From positions 62,001 through 126,000 of the forward strand of contig NZ_FQWI01000008.1 of NCBI RefSeq assembly GCF_900129615.1: 64,000 bases of DNA, given 5' to 3'. Below the pieces are notes generated by a model. The model was not told where the DNA came from. It ran no database searches and saw only the letters and a program-made list of their open reading frames with translations. The translations under genes and the position numbers were made by a program. Source of the DNA: Pectobacterium carotovorum (GTDB lineage: Bacteria; Pseudomonadota; Gammaproteobacteria; Enterobacterales; Enterobacteriaceae). Each line of letters opens with the position of its first letter. Position 1 is the first letter of the stretch. Positions 1 to 9,405 of this stretch are shown one piece after another.

Positions 1-2115
1 ATCCGTATTGAGCAGTTGCTGACCAAGGATGAAATCCTTGAGCTCTATCTGAACAAGATTTACCTCGGCTATCGCGCCTATGGCGTTGGCGCGTCGGCAC
101 AGGTTTACTTTGGCCGCCCAGTTGACCAGTTGACGCTAAGCGAAATGGCGATGATCGCCGGTCTGCCGAAGGCGCCATCGACGTTCAACCCGCTCTATTC
201 CTACGACCGTGCCGTTGCCCGTCGCAACGTCGTCCTTGCGCGTATGAAGGATGAAAACTACATCACGCAGTCGCAATACGATGCAGCACGTAACGAAAAA
301 CTGGTCGCGAATTACCACGCGCCGGATATTTCGTTCTCCGCACCGTATGTCGCAGAAATGGCACGACAGGAGATGGTCAAACGCTACGGCGAAGATGCTT
401 ATAACGACGGTTATAAGGTCTACACGACGGTCACCAAAAAATTGCAAACCGCCGCACAGGATGCGCTGCGTAATAACATCCTCGCCTATGACATGCGCCA
501 CGGTTACCGCGGCCCGAGCAAAGTGCTATGGAAAGTAGGCGAAGGCGTCTGGGATCAGGCGAAGATGATTGCCGCCCTGAAAGCGTTGCCGGTCTACGGC
601 CCGCTATCTCCGGCCATCGTCACCAGCACCACGGCGGACAACGCGATTGCGATCCTGTCTGACGGCAGCAATATTGCCTTGCCGATGGCGGGCATGCGCT
701 GGGCACGTGCATACCGTTCCGATACGCAGCAAGGGCCAACGCCGAAGCGCGTCACGGACGTAGTACAGGCAGGCCAGCAGGTCTGGGTACGTAAAGTGAA
801 CGATGATTGGTGGCTGGCACAGGTGCCGGACGTCAACTCTGCGATTGTCTCGCTTAACCCGAAAAACGGTGCGATAGAAGCACTGGTTGGCGGTTTTGAC
901 TTTAACCAAAGCAAATTCAACCGTGCGACGCAGGCACTTCGCCAGATTGGCTCCAACATCAAACCGTTCCTGTACACCGCGGCGATGGACAAAGGTTTAA
1001 CGCTGGCAACGATTCTGAACGACGTCCCAATCACCCGTTGGGATGCTGGTGCAGGATCTGACTGGCGGCCGAAAAACTCACCGGCAACCTACGATGGTCC
1101 GATCCGTTTGCGTCAGGGACTGGGTCAATCCAAAAACGTAGTGATGGTACGTGCCATGCGTGCGATGGGCGTGGACTATGCGGCGGATTACCTGCAACGC
1201 TTCGGTTTCCCGGCGCAGAATATCGTCCATACCGAATCGCTGGCGCTGGGTGCGGCCTCATTTACGCCGCTACAGGTTGTACGTGGTTATGCCGTCATGG
1301 CAAACGGCGGCTATCTGGTCGACCCTTATCTGATCAGTAAGATAGAGAGCGAGGCAGGCGGCACGGTATTTACCGCGACGCCGAAAGTGGTCTGCGATAC
1401 CTGTAATCTACCGCTGGTCTACGGTGACACGCCACGTTCTCCGGTGTTAGCGACCACTAACGTTGAAGATGTTGCCACGTCAAACGAAGCACCGCCGGTA
1501 GGCTTGCCACAACCCGAGCTGGAGCCTGTCACACCAGAAGCCGCACAGCAAAACGCCGCACAACCTTATGCACCGCACGTGATCAGCACGCCGTTGGCGT
1601 TCCTGATTAAAGACGCGCTGAACAGCAACGTCTTTGGCGAACCGGGCTGGATGGGGACGGGCTGGCGTGCGGGCCGTGAGTTGAAACGTCGTGATATCGG
1701 CGGTAAAACCGGTACAACGAACAGTTCCAAAGACGCCTGGTTCTCCGGCTATGGCCCGAATCTGGTGACGTCGGTCTGGATTGGCTTCGACGATCACCGT
1801 CGCGATCTGGGTGCCAGCAGCGCATCTGGCGTCATCAAAGATCAAATCTCCGGCTATGAAGGCGGTGCGAAATCAGCGCAGCCTGCGTGGGATGATTTCA
1901 TGAAAGCCGCGCTGGATGGCGTACCGGAACAACCGTTGACGCCGCCGCCAGGCATCGTCAGTGTGGTCATTGACCGCAGCAGCGGCAAGCTGTCTAACGG
2001 TGGCGGGAACAGCCGTTCCGAATACTTCATTGATGGGACGCAGCCGAAAGAATACGAAGTGCATGAAGTCGGCACCACGCTGATGGATAACGGACAAAGC
2101 GAAGAGCTATTCTGA
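1..2115 (+). CDS. mrcA: Penicillin-binding protein 1A, 3' part (5' end outside window)
   Basis: Bifunctional class A PBP of the inner membrane that polymerises glycan strands and cross-links peptidoglycan in the periplasm. The reading frame is open from base 1, so the start lies upstream. What remains covers the end of the GT51 glycosyltransferase domain (helical segment with LNKIYLG and a GRP/LPKAPS region) and the whole transpeptidase domain. The penicillin-binding motifs are visible: SNIK (SxxK) near 952-963, a SKN triad, and KTGT at 1705-1716. Most of the protein of about 850 residues is here. In enterobacteria mrcA sits beside nudE and igaA, as here, with the DUF1593 gene inserted between. 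Identification is firm from motifs and synteny. Confidence 0.95.
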   Translation: MRIEQLLTKDEILELYLNKIYLGYRAYGVGASAQVYFGRPVDQLTLSEMAMIAGLPKAPSTFNPLYSYDRAVARRNVVLARMKDENYITQSQYDAARNEKLVANYHAPDISFSAPYVAEMARQEMVKRYGEDAYNDGYKVYTTVTKKLQTAAQDALRNNILAYDMRHGYRGPSKVLWKVGEGVWDQAKMIAALKALPVYGPLSPAIVTSTTADNAIAILSDGSNIALPMAGMRWARAYRSDTQQGPTPKRVTDVVQAGQQVWVRKVNDDWWLAQVPDVNSAIVSLNPKNGAIEALVGGFDFNQSKFNRATQALRQIGSNIKPFLYTAAMDKGLTLATILNDVPITRWDAGAGSDWRPKNSPATYDGPIRLRQGLGQSKNVVMVRAMRAMGVDYAADYLQRFGFPAQNIVHTESLALGAASFTPLQVVRGYAVMANGGYLVDPYLISKIESEAGGTVFTATPKVVCDTCNLPLVYGDTPRSPVLATTNVEDVATSNEAPPVGLPQPELEPVTPEAAQQNAAQPYAPHVISTPLAFLIKDALNSNVFGEPGWMGTGWRAGRELKRRDIGGKTGTTNSSKDAWFSGYGPNLVTSVWIGFDDHRRDLGASSASGVIKDQISGYEGGAKSAQPAWDDFMKAALDGVPEQPLTPPPGIVSVVIDRSSGKLSNGGGNSRSEYFIDGTQPKEYEVHEVGTTLMDNGQSEELF

Positions 2116-2135
2116 TATCCGGCACCACGTTCATT

Positions 2136-2166
2136 AATGGCCTTCCTGACGGAAGGCCATTTTTTA
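2136..2166 (+). terminator. Intrinsic terminator after mrcA
   Basis: A 10-bp perfect stem (ATGGCCTTCC / GGAAGGCCAT) with a 4-nt TGAC loop is followed directly by TTTTTT. It lies about 20 nt after the mrcA stop and between convergent genes. Confidence 0.9.
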
Positions 2167-2235
2167 TTGAAAACTCAACACAATTCCCTGTTGGCAGGGC
2201 TGTCGGCAATCAATCCCCAATCCTTTCACACCACA

Positions 2236-3660
2236 TCACTTCGGCATCACGGTGACAATCGCCCGGCGATAGGAAAACAGGTTCGGCGTTCCCTCATCTT
2301 TCGCCTGCAAAATGATATGGAAAGGCGTCGGTGCTTTAACGTCCGGTGCGACAAACTGTGTTTGCATGCCTGATGCGTTAGCCAACTTCACCTCTGGCGC
2401 AAAATGCAGGCCTATCGCGGTAGCCGTCGGTTCCTTATATTGCCACCAGGAATAGTTCACCTTATCACCATCGCGATCGTGGGAACCGTCGGCAGACAGC
2501 GTCACGGTTTCTCCAGACTTCACGCTGATCGCCACAATGGAACGCCCGGCCTGACCATTCAGCACGAGGTCAGGATTATGATTGGCCTTTTTACTATCTT
2601 TCGTCAGCGTCCAGTCCATGCGGGCAGCAAAATCATTCTGGAATGCTTCGCGCCAGCGCCAGATAGTGGCTGATGCAGTACGGTACATTTTGCCATTATT
2701 GCTCATGACCTGATCGGACGTGCTGACGCGAAGCCCGCTGGTATCACCCGGCACAATGCTCGCATAGCGTCCTCCCCAACTGCCGTATTCCGCGTGTTCT
2801 GGATCGCCAAGCCCGTTTTGAATCAGGTAGAGGAACGAGGGCGTATCCCCTTCCATCGTATATTCAATCGCAGGGTAGGCTGCGCCAAGCGGACCTTTGC
2901 TACGGATATGCTTGCTTAACCAGTCGTTATTCACCTGGCTCATGTCGCTGCCTTCGGCAAACGACGAGGACATGCCAATCCAGGTGGAGATAAAGTAATC
3001 ATTCCAGGCGTGGATACTGGTGATGTAACGCAACGTCGGGAAGTTTGCCCGAATCCAGGCACCAGTATTATCCTGATCGGAGATCGCATAGACGCGAATC
3101 TTGCTGACAAACACCGCTACCTGCTCCGGCGTGCGAGTCGCGCGTACGTCATGGAGAGCCTGCGCTAAATCTACCGCCCCGCCCCATACCGTAATCCACA
3201 GCGGGCGGGCGTCCTGTTTGTCCACCGCCTGAATAATCAAATCAGACGCCTCTGTCGCTTTATTGTCACCAACAAAGTCCATACCAAATCCGGCACGACC
3301 AGACCTGACAACCTGACGTAGCGCCTCTGCTGAAGGGTAGCCAGACGCATGCTGATGCAGGTTAGGAAGCACCTTTTCGTAGGCATCAAGGCGCTGCATA
3401 ATCATCCCTGGATTGACCTTATCCCTCAGCCAGGTTGACGTCGTCGCCACAATCCCTTCAACATCGAATTCATTACTGTATAGCAGGAAACGAACCAAAG
3501 ACTGCGAATCATCCGGCTCATTGCCAATATCCGTCAGGATAAGTATTCGGGTTTTCTCCGGCACAGCGTCAGCGGCCTGACCCAGCGCAGGAAATAGCAG
3601 CGCGCTCATCAGCGCCAGCAACATCAACGGTGTACGTATAATCCCCTTCGGTATATTCAT
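2236..3660 (-). CDS. Secreted DUF1593 protein with nucleoside-hydrolase-like fold
   Basis: 474 residues with a clear Sec signal peptide (hydrophobic residues 10-25, cleavage near GQA-AD about residue 30). The N-terminal half opens with LTDIGNEPDDSQSL, which resembles the calcium-binding aspartate motif of inosine-uridine nucleoside hydrolases; this region belongs to the DUF1593 family. The last 100 residues contain an SADGSHDRDGDKVNYSWW stretch typical of a small Ig/PKD-like beta domain. It is predicted periplasmic or secreted. The substrate is unknown; in a plant pathogen a glycoside or nucleoside substrate is plausible but only inferred. It is monocistronic, with an AGAGGGG ribosome-binding site just before the ATG, and lies between mrcA and nudE, which are normally adjacent, so it is accessory. 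Confidence 0.75.
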   Translation of the reverse strand: MNIPKGIIRTPLMLLALMSALLFPALGQAADAVPEKTRILILTDIGNEPDDSQSLVRFLLYSNEFDVEGIVATTSTWLRDKVNPGMIMQRLDAYEKVLPNLHQHASGYPSAEALRQVVRSGRAGFGMDFVGDNKATEASDLIIQAVDKQDARPLWITVWGGAVDLAQALHDVRATRTPEQVAVFVSKIRVYAISDQDNTGAWIRANFPTLRYITSIHAWNDYFISTWIGMSSSFAEGSDMSQVNNDWLSKHIRSKGPLGAAYPAIEYTMEGDTPSFLYLIQNGLGDPEHAEYGSWGGRYASIVPGDTSGLRVSTSDQVMSNNGKMYRTASATIWRWREAFQNDFAARMDWTLTKDSKKANHNPDLVLNGQAGRSIVAISVKSGETVTLSADGSHDRDGDKVNYSWWQYKEPTATAIGLHFAPEVKLANASGMQTQFVAPDVKAPTPFHIILQAKDEGTPNLFSYRRAIVTVMPK

Positions 3661-3710
3661 CTTTTGCCCCTCTTTAGTCGGTGTCTTTTGACAGATTTAT
3701 CAGGGCTGAA

Positions 3711-3762
3711 AAACAAAAAAACCCGCCGTGAATAGCAGGTTTTGCTATCCACGGCAGGTTCG
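3711..3762 (-). terminator. Strong intrinsic terminator, minus strand (nudE side)
   Basis: On the minus strand a long hairpin (arms AACCTGCCGTGGATAGCA and TGCTATTCACGGCGGGTT, with mismatches and a short loop) ends in TTTTTTTGTTTTT. It lies downstream of nudE and only 50 nt before the DUF1593 start codon, so it either ends nudE transcripts or works as a leader attenuator for the DUF1593 gene. Confidence 0.85.
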
Positions 3763-3839
3763 CCTTAATTTATCAGTCACGCCCTGTGCAAATGTTATAG
3801 ACGCCTGTACTTATCACGACAACGAGCTAAAAAAGGATG

Positions 3840-3855
3840 TGTGACCAACATCACC
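3840..3855. promoter_or_regulatory. Candidate CRP site
   Basis: TGTGA-N6-TCACC matches 9 of 10 conserved positions of the CRP consensus (TGTGA-N6-TCACA). It sits between nudE and the terminator upstream of the DUF1593 gene. It overlaps an imperfect inverted repeat (ACATCACCGGAAA, 3848-3860; TTTCCGTGATGT, 3871-3882). Function is not proven; the spacing suggests control of the minus-strand DUF1593 gene. Confidence 0.4.
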
Positions 3856-3891
3856 GGAAAAGATGTACGCTTTCCGTGATGTCACAGAAAA

Positions 3892-4449
3892 TTAGCGGGG
3901 TGTACGACGCAGCCAGTCGTGGGCCAGAAACAGCGCACTGACGTTACGAGCTTCACGGAAGTCAGGTTCTTGCAGCAGCGACATCATGTTATCTACCGGC
4001 CAGCGGACTTGTGGCATCGGCTCCGGCTCATCGCCTTCCAGACTCTGCGGATACAATCCGCGTGCCACCACGATATTCATCGTGCTGGAAAAATAGGACG
4101 GCGCCATCGTTAACGTTGCCAGCAATTCCAGCTTTTCCGCGCCAAAGCCGACTTCTTCCATCAGTTCGCGGTTAGCGGCTTCAAAGACCGTTTCGCCGGG
4201 ATCGATCAGCCCTTTGGGAAAACCCAGTTCGTATTCCTCAATGCCGACGGCGTATTCACGGATCAGCAGCAGTTCGTCATCAATGATCGGGACAACCATC
4301 ACCGCCTGTCGGCCGCTTGAACGCATCCGTTCATAAACCCGACGTACCCCGTTGCTAAATTCAAGATCGACGGATTCCACATTGAACAAGCGCGAACGCG
4401 CTATCGTTTCCACCTTGAGGATTTTAGGTTTTTTCAGGTTATGACTCAT
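3892..4449 (-). CDS. nudE: ADP compounds hydrolase NudE
   Basis: 185-residue Nudix hydrolase that splits ADP-ribose, NADH, Ap2A/Ap3A-type dinucleotides to nucleoside monophosphates in the cytosol. The Nudix box is clear: GFPKGLIDPGETVFEAANRE followed by LMEEVGFGA (residues about 76-104), with the catalytic EE pair. Length equals that of the family (about 186 residues). The ATG at 4449 is followed by SHNLKKPKILKVE as in enterobacterial NudE. It is transcribed away from igaA, and the order mrcA-nudE-igaA is conserved in enterobacteria. Confidence 0.95.
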   Translation of the reverse strand: MSHNLKKPKILKVETIARSRLFNVESVDLEFSNGVRRVYERMRSSGRQAVMVVPIIDDELLLIREYAVGIEEYELGFPKGLIDPGETVFEAANRELMEEVGFGAEKLELLATLTMAPSYFSSTMNIVVARGLYPQSLEGDEPEPMPQVRWPVDNMMSLLQEPDFREARNVSALFLAHDWLRRTPR

Positions 4450-4886
4450 TGATGCCCCCCAGAGAGTTACGACCAGAACGGCACCTTAGCCCAACGTGCA
4501 TGAGAGACCGCGTTTATCGCAACCTGAACATGGCATGCTGTTGAATAAGAAGAGATCGTAAATATTCTTTTTTGATTCTGTTCACATTGTGCGTTAACAG
4601 TCACCTTCGCTGCAACTATCGTGACGATGAATTTACGTGTGGGCAACATGAAGAATACATCCTGTATGAGAAACCACCAGAAAAAGTCAATAACTTAAAA
4701 AAAATAGGAATATCCTCATTTAAGAGGCATTTTTTGCTTGTTACTATCGTCGCCTTATGCGATTAATTCTGCTCACAATTACGTTATTAATCTAAGAAAA
4801 CAATGCCATACGGGTTATCATCGATTGTATAATTTTGTTAAACTCAGACGAGAACAAGGAGCATCGCGTTTTGGAATGGAGATGAC
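4450..4886. other. Divergent intergenic region nudE/igaA
   Basis: 437 bases without a credible gene: the short frames here lack ribosome-binding sites and similarity. The right half (4640-4850) is AT-rich with several A and T tracts, as expected for promoters of igaA (plus) and nudE (minus). No repeat or RNA gene was recognised. Confidence 0.6.
4805..4833 (+). promoter_or_regulatory. Candidate igaA promoter
   Basis: A perfect TATAAT at 4828-4833 preceded by a weak -35 (GCCATA at 4805-4810, 17-nt spacer), about 50 nt upstream of the igaA ATG. Only the -10 element is convincing. Confidence 0.45.
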
Positions 4887-7034
4887 ATGAGCACAATATT
4901 TACCCTATTGGCGATATTGCTTGCCTGTCTGATCGTTGTCGGAGGTCTTGTGGCCTACCGTATGCGACACCGTTTCTTCTCCGCTCCGCCGTTACCCGTT
5001 TCGCAATCGCTTCCCCGACGGTTAACTGAAGATGAACGGATCGCCATTGAGCGTTATCTGGCTCAGGAAAACAGTCAGCAAACCACGCCGCTTGATACGC
5101 CCAATGCACAGCCTAAACTGCCGCGTTCGCTGCAAAGTAATCGGGTTTACCCCATCACCCATACGATTACGCGCTACGGCCTGAGCACTGATTCTCAGAA
5201 TAAGTGGCGCTACTATATTGATACACAAGAAATCCATCTGCCGCCCAGTTGGGAACCGTTCATTACCGAAAATAACACCGTCGAACTAATTAAGACGCGC
5301 TCGATCCCGCTGGTCATTTCCTTGAATGGACACTCGCTAACCGAGTGTCTCGACGATCGTCCACTCTCCCCACTGCCGAGCGAAATCCCGGTTCCGAATG
5401 CCTCCATCCGACAGGAAGGCAGTGAGCATGCCGAACTGGTCACCATCCGTAAGGAAACGCGTGAAGAACACGCCATGCACCACTCTGGAGGCTTGAAGGA
5501 AACGGCCGTGCTTTGCGTGTCTTTTCTACTGTTGTTCATTAGCCTGAATAGCCCTATCGCCCTGCTCCCCTGGCTGATCGGTACCGCAGCATTATTAGCA
5601 GGCTGGAGCCTGTGGCAGCTTTTCCGATCGCCGTCCGCTCAGGAACTGCGCGATGTGCACTGCCTTCACGGCACGCCGCAAGGCTTGGGTCTGTTTGGCG
5701 AATCCAATCAGGGGCCGCTCGGCAACATCTCTCTCGGTAATATCGATCTGATTTACCCACCGCACTGGCAGCCCTATATCACGCAGGATCTCGGGCGAAA
5801 AACAGATGTCGATATCTATCTCAACCGACAGGTGATTCGTCAGGGAGAGCACCTGTCGCTGCATGATGAAGTGAAACATTTCCCGCTACAGCGCTGGAGC
5901 AGGAATCTGCTGCTGGCCGTGGGTTCACTGCTCAGCCTGATTTTGCTCGTCACTAACGTGCCGCTTGAACTGCCGCTCAAGCTCAGCTTGGCCTGGCTTC
6001 AGGGCGCACAGCGTATCCAGGTCACGCAGGTCAGCGATCTGGAAACTGCTCAGCTGCGCATTGGCGACACGCTGGCTGTCCGTGGCAACGGCATGTGCTA
6101 TGTGCCCGCAGGCATTCATCCCGTCTCCGCACCGTCGCCCTATGCGTTCAGCCCTTTCGACTGTTCCGCTATTTACTGGAATAAAGCCGCGCCGCTGCCA
6201 TTACCAGAATCTGAGACGATTGAGAAAGCGTCTGCCTTGCTGAAATCCGTCAACAGCCAGCTCCACCCGCAAGCGGACAAAGAAGGTCAGGTTAACTCTC
6301 AATTAGCGTCTACGATTCAGAAATCAGGATTGATTTTGATGAAAAACTTCGCTGAAGTTGTCCTGAGAACACAAGATTTGTGCAGGCAGGAAAACGATTG
6401 CTCCCGCCTGAAAAATGCGCTGGTGAACCTGAGCGACGTCAAGAACTGGAATACGCTGGTAAAAGACGCCAATTCCGGCACGCTGAAAGGCATGAATGTG
6501 GTGCTGCCCGCCGTCAGCGCAGAAACGCTGGAGTCATTGGTCAACAGTTCTACCGACCAATTCTTCTATCAGGAAATCAATAACGCGGCAGATTCACTGA
6601 ACAGCCCGCCGCCGGGTGGGTTCCTGATTCGCAGCGACGAAGGCCGACAATTCGTTAGCCACCCGCTCCCGCCGATGCCGCTGAATGAATATCGTCCTTC
6701 GGATCAGTGGCAGGAGCTCCAGCGGCTTTCCGCGATGCTATTGCATACGCCGTTTAATGCCACGGGCGTTATCACACAGCTTAATACCGATGCCAACGGG
6801 ACCCAGCACATCAGCTTGCACAGTGAACCCGACGTCATTACCGTCTGGCGCTATCTCGGCACGTGTCTGCTGCTACTGCTCTTTTCCGCGACGTTTATCG
6901 TTAATGCGGTTCTGACCGGCATTAAGATGCGTAAAAGCCAGAAGCGAGTGACCGATATTCAGCGCTATTACGCTTCACGGTTCAATATGATGACGAATTC
7001 GTTCCCGGACAGTCGTCCCCAGCTCCCCCGCTAA
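4887..7034 (+). CDS. igaA: IgaA, inner-membrane brake on Rcs envelope-stress signalling
   Basis: 715 residues, matching the roughly 710-residue family (also YrfF/MucM). IgaA is an essential multi-pass inner-membrane protein that restrains the RcsCDB phosphorelay through RcsD; loss is lethal because capsule and stress regulons are switched on. Visible topology: one N-terminal membrane helix (about 5-23), a cytoplasmic domain, paired helices near 205-245, one near 340-360, a large periplasmic domain with several cysteines, and a final helix near 655-680. The ATG at 4887 lies after an AATGGAGATGAC ribosome-binding region. It sits directly upstream of yrfG-hslR-hslO, the standard enterobacterial order. 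Confidence 0.95.
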   Translation: MSTIFTLLAILLACLIVVGGLVAYRMRHRFFSAPPLPVSQSLPRRLTEDERIAIERYLAQENSQQTTPLDTPNAQPKLPRSLQSNRVYPITHTITRYGLSTDSQNKWRYYIDTQEIHLPPSWEPFITENNTVELIKTRSIPLVISLNGHSLTECLDDRPLSPLPSEIPVPNASIRQEGSEHAELVTIRKETREEHAMHHSGGLKETAVLCVSFLLLFISLNSPIALLPWLIGTAALLAGWSLWQLFRSPSAQELRDVHCLHGTPQGLGLFGESNQGPLGNISLGNIDLIYPPHWQPYITQDLGRKTDVDIYLNRQVIRQGEHLSLHDEVKHFPLQRWSRNLLLAVGSLLSLILLVTNVPLELPLKLSLAWLQGAQRIQVTQVSDLETAQLRIGDTLAVRGNGMCYVPAGIHPVSAPSPYAFSPFDCSAIYWNKAAPLPLPESETIEKASALLKSVNSQLHPQADKEGQVNSQLASTIQKSGLILMKNFAEVVLRTQDLCRQENDCSRLKNALVNLSDVKNWNTLVKDANSGTLKGMNVVLPAVSAETLESLVNSSTDQFFYQEINNAADSLNSPPPGGFLIRSDEGRQFVSHPLPPMPLNEYRPSDQWQELQRLSAMLLHTPFNATGVITQLNTDANGTQHISLHSEPDVITVWRYLGTCLLLLLFSATFIVNAVLTGIKMRKSQKRVTDIQRYYASRFNMMTNSFPDSRPQLPR

Positions 7035-7151
7035 CGGCATCGTGCCCGCTCTGCGGTTATGCTAACCTAGCGGCCGTCACTCTTGTCACAATTGCATTGC
7101 GCGTCTTCTGCTGCATCACCCCTATAGCACGGCGCGACATCTGGAGTCGTT

Positions 7152-7838
7152 ATGAATCCCCACGTGAACTGGCACGACATCGACACCGTGATACTGGATA
7201 TGGATGGCACGCTGCTCGATCTGGCGTTTGACAGCTATTTCTGGCTTCAGCTGGTGCCGCAGTCGCTCAGTGAAAAACGTCGCATTAGCCTTGAACAGGC
7301 GCACCAGCTTATCGAACAGGAGTACCGAGCCGTTCAGCACACGCTAAACTGGTACTGTTTCGATTACTGGTCAGAACGTCTCGATCTGGATATCTATCAA
7401 ATGACGACGGATATCGGCACGCAAGCCCGATTGCGCGATGACACTACGCCGTTTTTAGCGGCACTGCGCGAATGCGGTAAAGAGACAATTCTGCTGACCA
7501 ACGCCCACCCACACAGTCTGGCGGTAAAAATCGAACACACGGGGCTGGATCAGCACCTTGATTTATTACTTTCCACCCATACTTATGGGTATCCGAAAGA
7601 GAATCAGCGCTTGTGGCAGGCCGTACAGCAGCAGACTGGCTTCGACCCCGCCAGAACGTTATTCGTGGATGACAGCGAACCGATTCTGGATGCCGCGAAA
7701 ACATTCGGCATTCATTACTGTCTGGGTGTGCGTAATCCCGATTCCGGCCAGCAGGAAAAGGCATTCCTGCAACATCCGTCAATGAATGACTACCTTGCGT
7801 TGCTACCAGCCCTGCGTCACTCCGTTAATGCAGGGTAA
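7152..7838 (+). CDS. yrfG: GMP/IMP nucleotidase, HAD family
   Basis: 228-residue haloacid-dehalogenase-type phosphatase. The HAD motifs are in order: DMDGTLLD (motif I, nucleophile and acid aspartates, residues 17-24), LLTNAHPHS (motif II), a lysine in YPKENQ (motif III) and LFVDDSEPIL (motif IV). E. coli YrfG hydrolyses GMP and IMP, so a role in purine nucleotide turnover is assigned by homology. It lies between igaA and hslR, 12 nt before hslR, so it is probably in the same transcript as the heat-shock genes. Confidence 0.92.
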   Translation: MNPHVNWHDIDTVILDMDGTLLDLAFDSYFWLQLVPQSLSEKRRISLEQAHQLIEQEYRAVQHTLNWYCFDYWSERLDLDIYQMTTDIGTQARLRDDTTPFLAALRECGKETILLTNAHPHSLAVKIEHTGLDQHLDLLLSTHTYGYPKENQRLWQAVQQQTGFDPARTLFVDDSEPILDAAKTFGIHYCLGVRNPDSGQQEKAFLQHPSMNDYLALLPALRHSVNAG

Positions 7839-7850
7839 TCAGGGGGATTT

Positions 7851-8261
7851 ATGGTGAAAGCTACCGAGCAAGCCGACGACGCCGTTCGTCTGGACAAATG
7901 GCTTTGGGCTGCCCGTTTCTATAAAACCCGGGCGATGGCTCGCGAGATGATCGACGGCGGCAAAGTCCACTATAACGGGCAACGCGGTAAGCCGAGCAAA
8001 CAGGTCGAACTGAATGCCGAGATAAAACTGCGTCAGGGTAATGAGGAACGCACCGTGGTCATTTTAGCCGTCAGCGGCCAGCGCAGAAGCGCGACAGAGG
8101 CACAGGCGCTGTATCAGGAAACGGCCACAAGCATTGAGAAACGAGAAAAGCTGGCGCAGGCGCGGAAAATGAATGCGCTGACGATGCCACACCCCGATCG
8201 CCGCCCTGATAAAAAAGAGCGACGCGATCTGATTAAATTTAAATACAGCGATCAGGAATAG
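7851..8261 (+). CDS. hslR: Heat-shock protein 15 (ribosome-associated quality control)
   Basis: 136-residue S4-domain RNA-binding protein. The S4 motif spans about residues 12-60 ([20 protein letters not shown] and the GGKVHYNGQ loop), followed by a basic tail. Hsp15 binds 50S subunits that carry a stalled nascent chain and helps recycle them. A strong AGGGGGAT ribosome-binding site precedes the ATG. It sits between yrfG and hslO as in E. coli. Confidence 0.95.
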   Translation: MVKATEQADDAVRLDKWLWAARFYKTRAMAREMIDGGKVHYNGQRGKPSKQVELNAEIKLRQGNEERTVVILAVSGQRRSATEAQALYQETATSIEKREKLAQARKMNALTMPHPDRRPDKKERRDLIKFKYSDQE

Positions 8262-8337
8262 CACTCCGCCCTTCAGAGAAAACCCAGCGATCGCCATTCG
8301 CTGTACCACTCATCGCGCACTACAACGAGAAAACATT

Positions 8338-9207
8338 ATGGCTCACGACCAACTACATCGTTATCTGTTTGAAAATTATGCCGTTCGTGGCGAATTGGTG
8401 ACAGTTAACGAAACGTATCAACGTATTTTGACCAACCACGACTACCCAGCGGCGGTACAAACGCTGCTAGGCGAAATGCTGGTTGCCACCAGCCTGTTGA
8501 CGGCCACGCTGAAATTCAGCGGCGATATTACCGTTCAGCTTCAGGGCGATGGCCCACTGAAACTGGCGGTGATTAACGGTAATCACCAGCAGCAGATGCG
8601 CGGCGTTGCCCGTCTGCAAGGGGATATCGCACCGGGGAGTTTGCTGAAAGAGATGGTGGGCAATGGCTATCTGGTCATTACCATTACACCGACTGACGGC
8701 GAGCGTTATCAGGGCGTCGTCGGTTTAGAAGGTGAAACCGTGGCCGAATGTCTGGAGAGCTATTTCCAGCAGTCCGAGCAGTTGCCAACACGGTTGTTTA
8801 TCCGTACCGGACAGCACGAGGGCAAGCAGGCCGCCGCTGGCATGCTGCTACAGGTGCTGCCCGCACAGGACGCCGATCGTAATGATTTTGATCATCTGGC
8901 TCAGCTCACCACGACGGTCAAAGCCGACGAGCTGTTTACCCTGCCTGCCACCGAGGTGCTGTACCGCCTGTACCATCAGGAAGAGGTAACCGTGTATGAG
9001 CCGCAGGATGTCGAGTTCCGCTGTCACTGTTCGCGCGATCGTTGCGCAGATGCATTAATGACGCTGTCCGATCAGGACGTGAATGAAATGATCGAGCAGG
9101 ACGGTGAAATCGATATGCACTGTGATTATTGCGGTACGCACTACCTGTTTAATTCGCTGGACATTCGCGCCATACGGCACGATTCATCAGGGAATCTGTT
9201 GCATTAA
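8338..9207 (+). CDS. hslO: Hsp33, redox-regulated holdase chaperone
   Basis: 289 residues. Hsp33 is a cytoplasmic chaperone that is inactive while reduced with zinc bound and becomes a holdase upon oxidation. The zinc/redox switch near the C terminus is intact: CHC (about 232-234) and CDYC (about 262-265), the CXC...CXXC pattern. The N-terminal chaperone domain carries [12 protein letters not shown]-type repeats. It follows hslR by 76 nt. Confidence 0.95.
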   Translation: MAHDQLHRYLFENYAVRGELVTVNETYQRILTNHDYPAAVQTLLGEMLVATSLLTATLKFSGDITVQLQGDGPLKLAVINGNHQQQMRGVARLQGDIAPGSLLKEMVGNGYLVITITPTDGERYQGVVGLEGETVAECLESYFQQSEQLPTRLFIRTGQHEGKQAAAGMLLQVLPAQDADRNDFDHLAQLTTTVKADELFTLPATEVLYRLYHQEEVTVYEPQDVEFRCHCSRDRCADALMTLSDQDVNEMIEQDGEIDMHCDYCGTHYLFNSLDIRAIRHDSSGNLLH

Positions 9208-9214
9208 TTTTTCT

Positions 9215-9244
9215 AACGGGTACGAAAGTACCCGTTTTATTTTG
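9215..9244 (+). terminator. Intrinsic terminator after hslO
   Basis: A 9-bp perfect stem (AACGGGTAC / GTACCCGTT) with a GAAA tetraloop, followed by TTATTTT, starting 8 nt after the hslO stop. Confidence 0.9.
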
Positions 9245-9405
9245 CTTATTTTCTCCACCAGTAAACCACCGTGATTATTTTTCAAACACCCTAAATAAGC
9301 AAAGTTATTAATGAATTTATTTAATTTTATGATTGTTATCGCGGTTAAAATAAGCTCACTCCCTACAATGTTTAGTAGTACGACTATAACTTGAGGAGTA
9401 GCAAC

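Noticed and set aside
4572-4766. Short plus-strand frame upstream of igaA
   Set aside because: No ribosome-binding site or recognisable motif; it lies in the promoter region.
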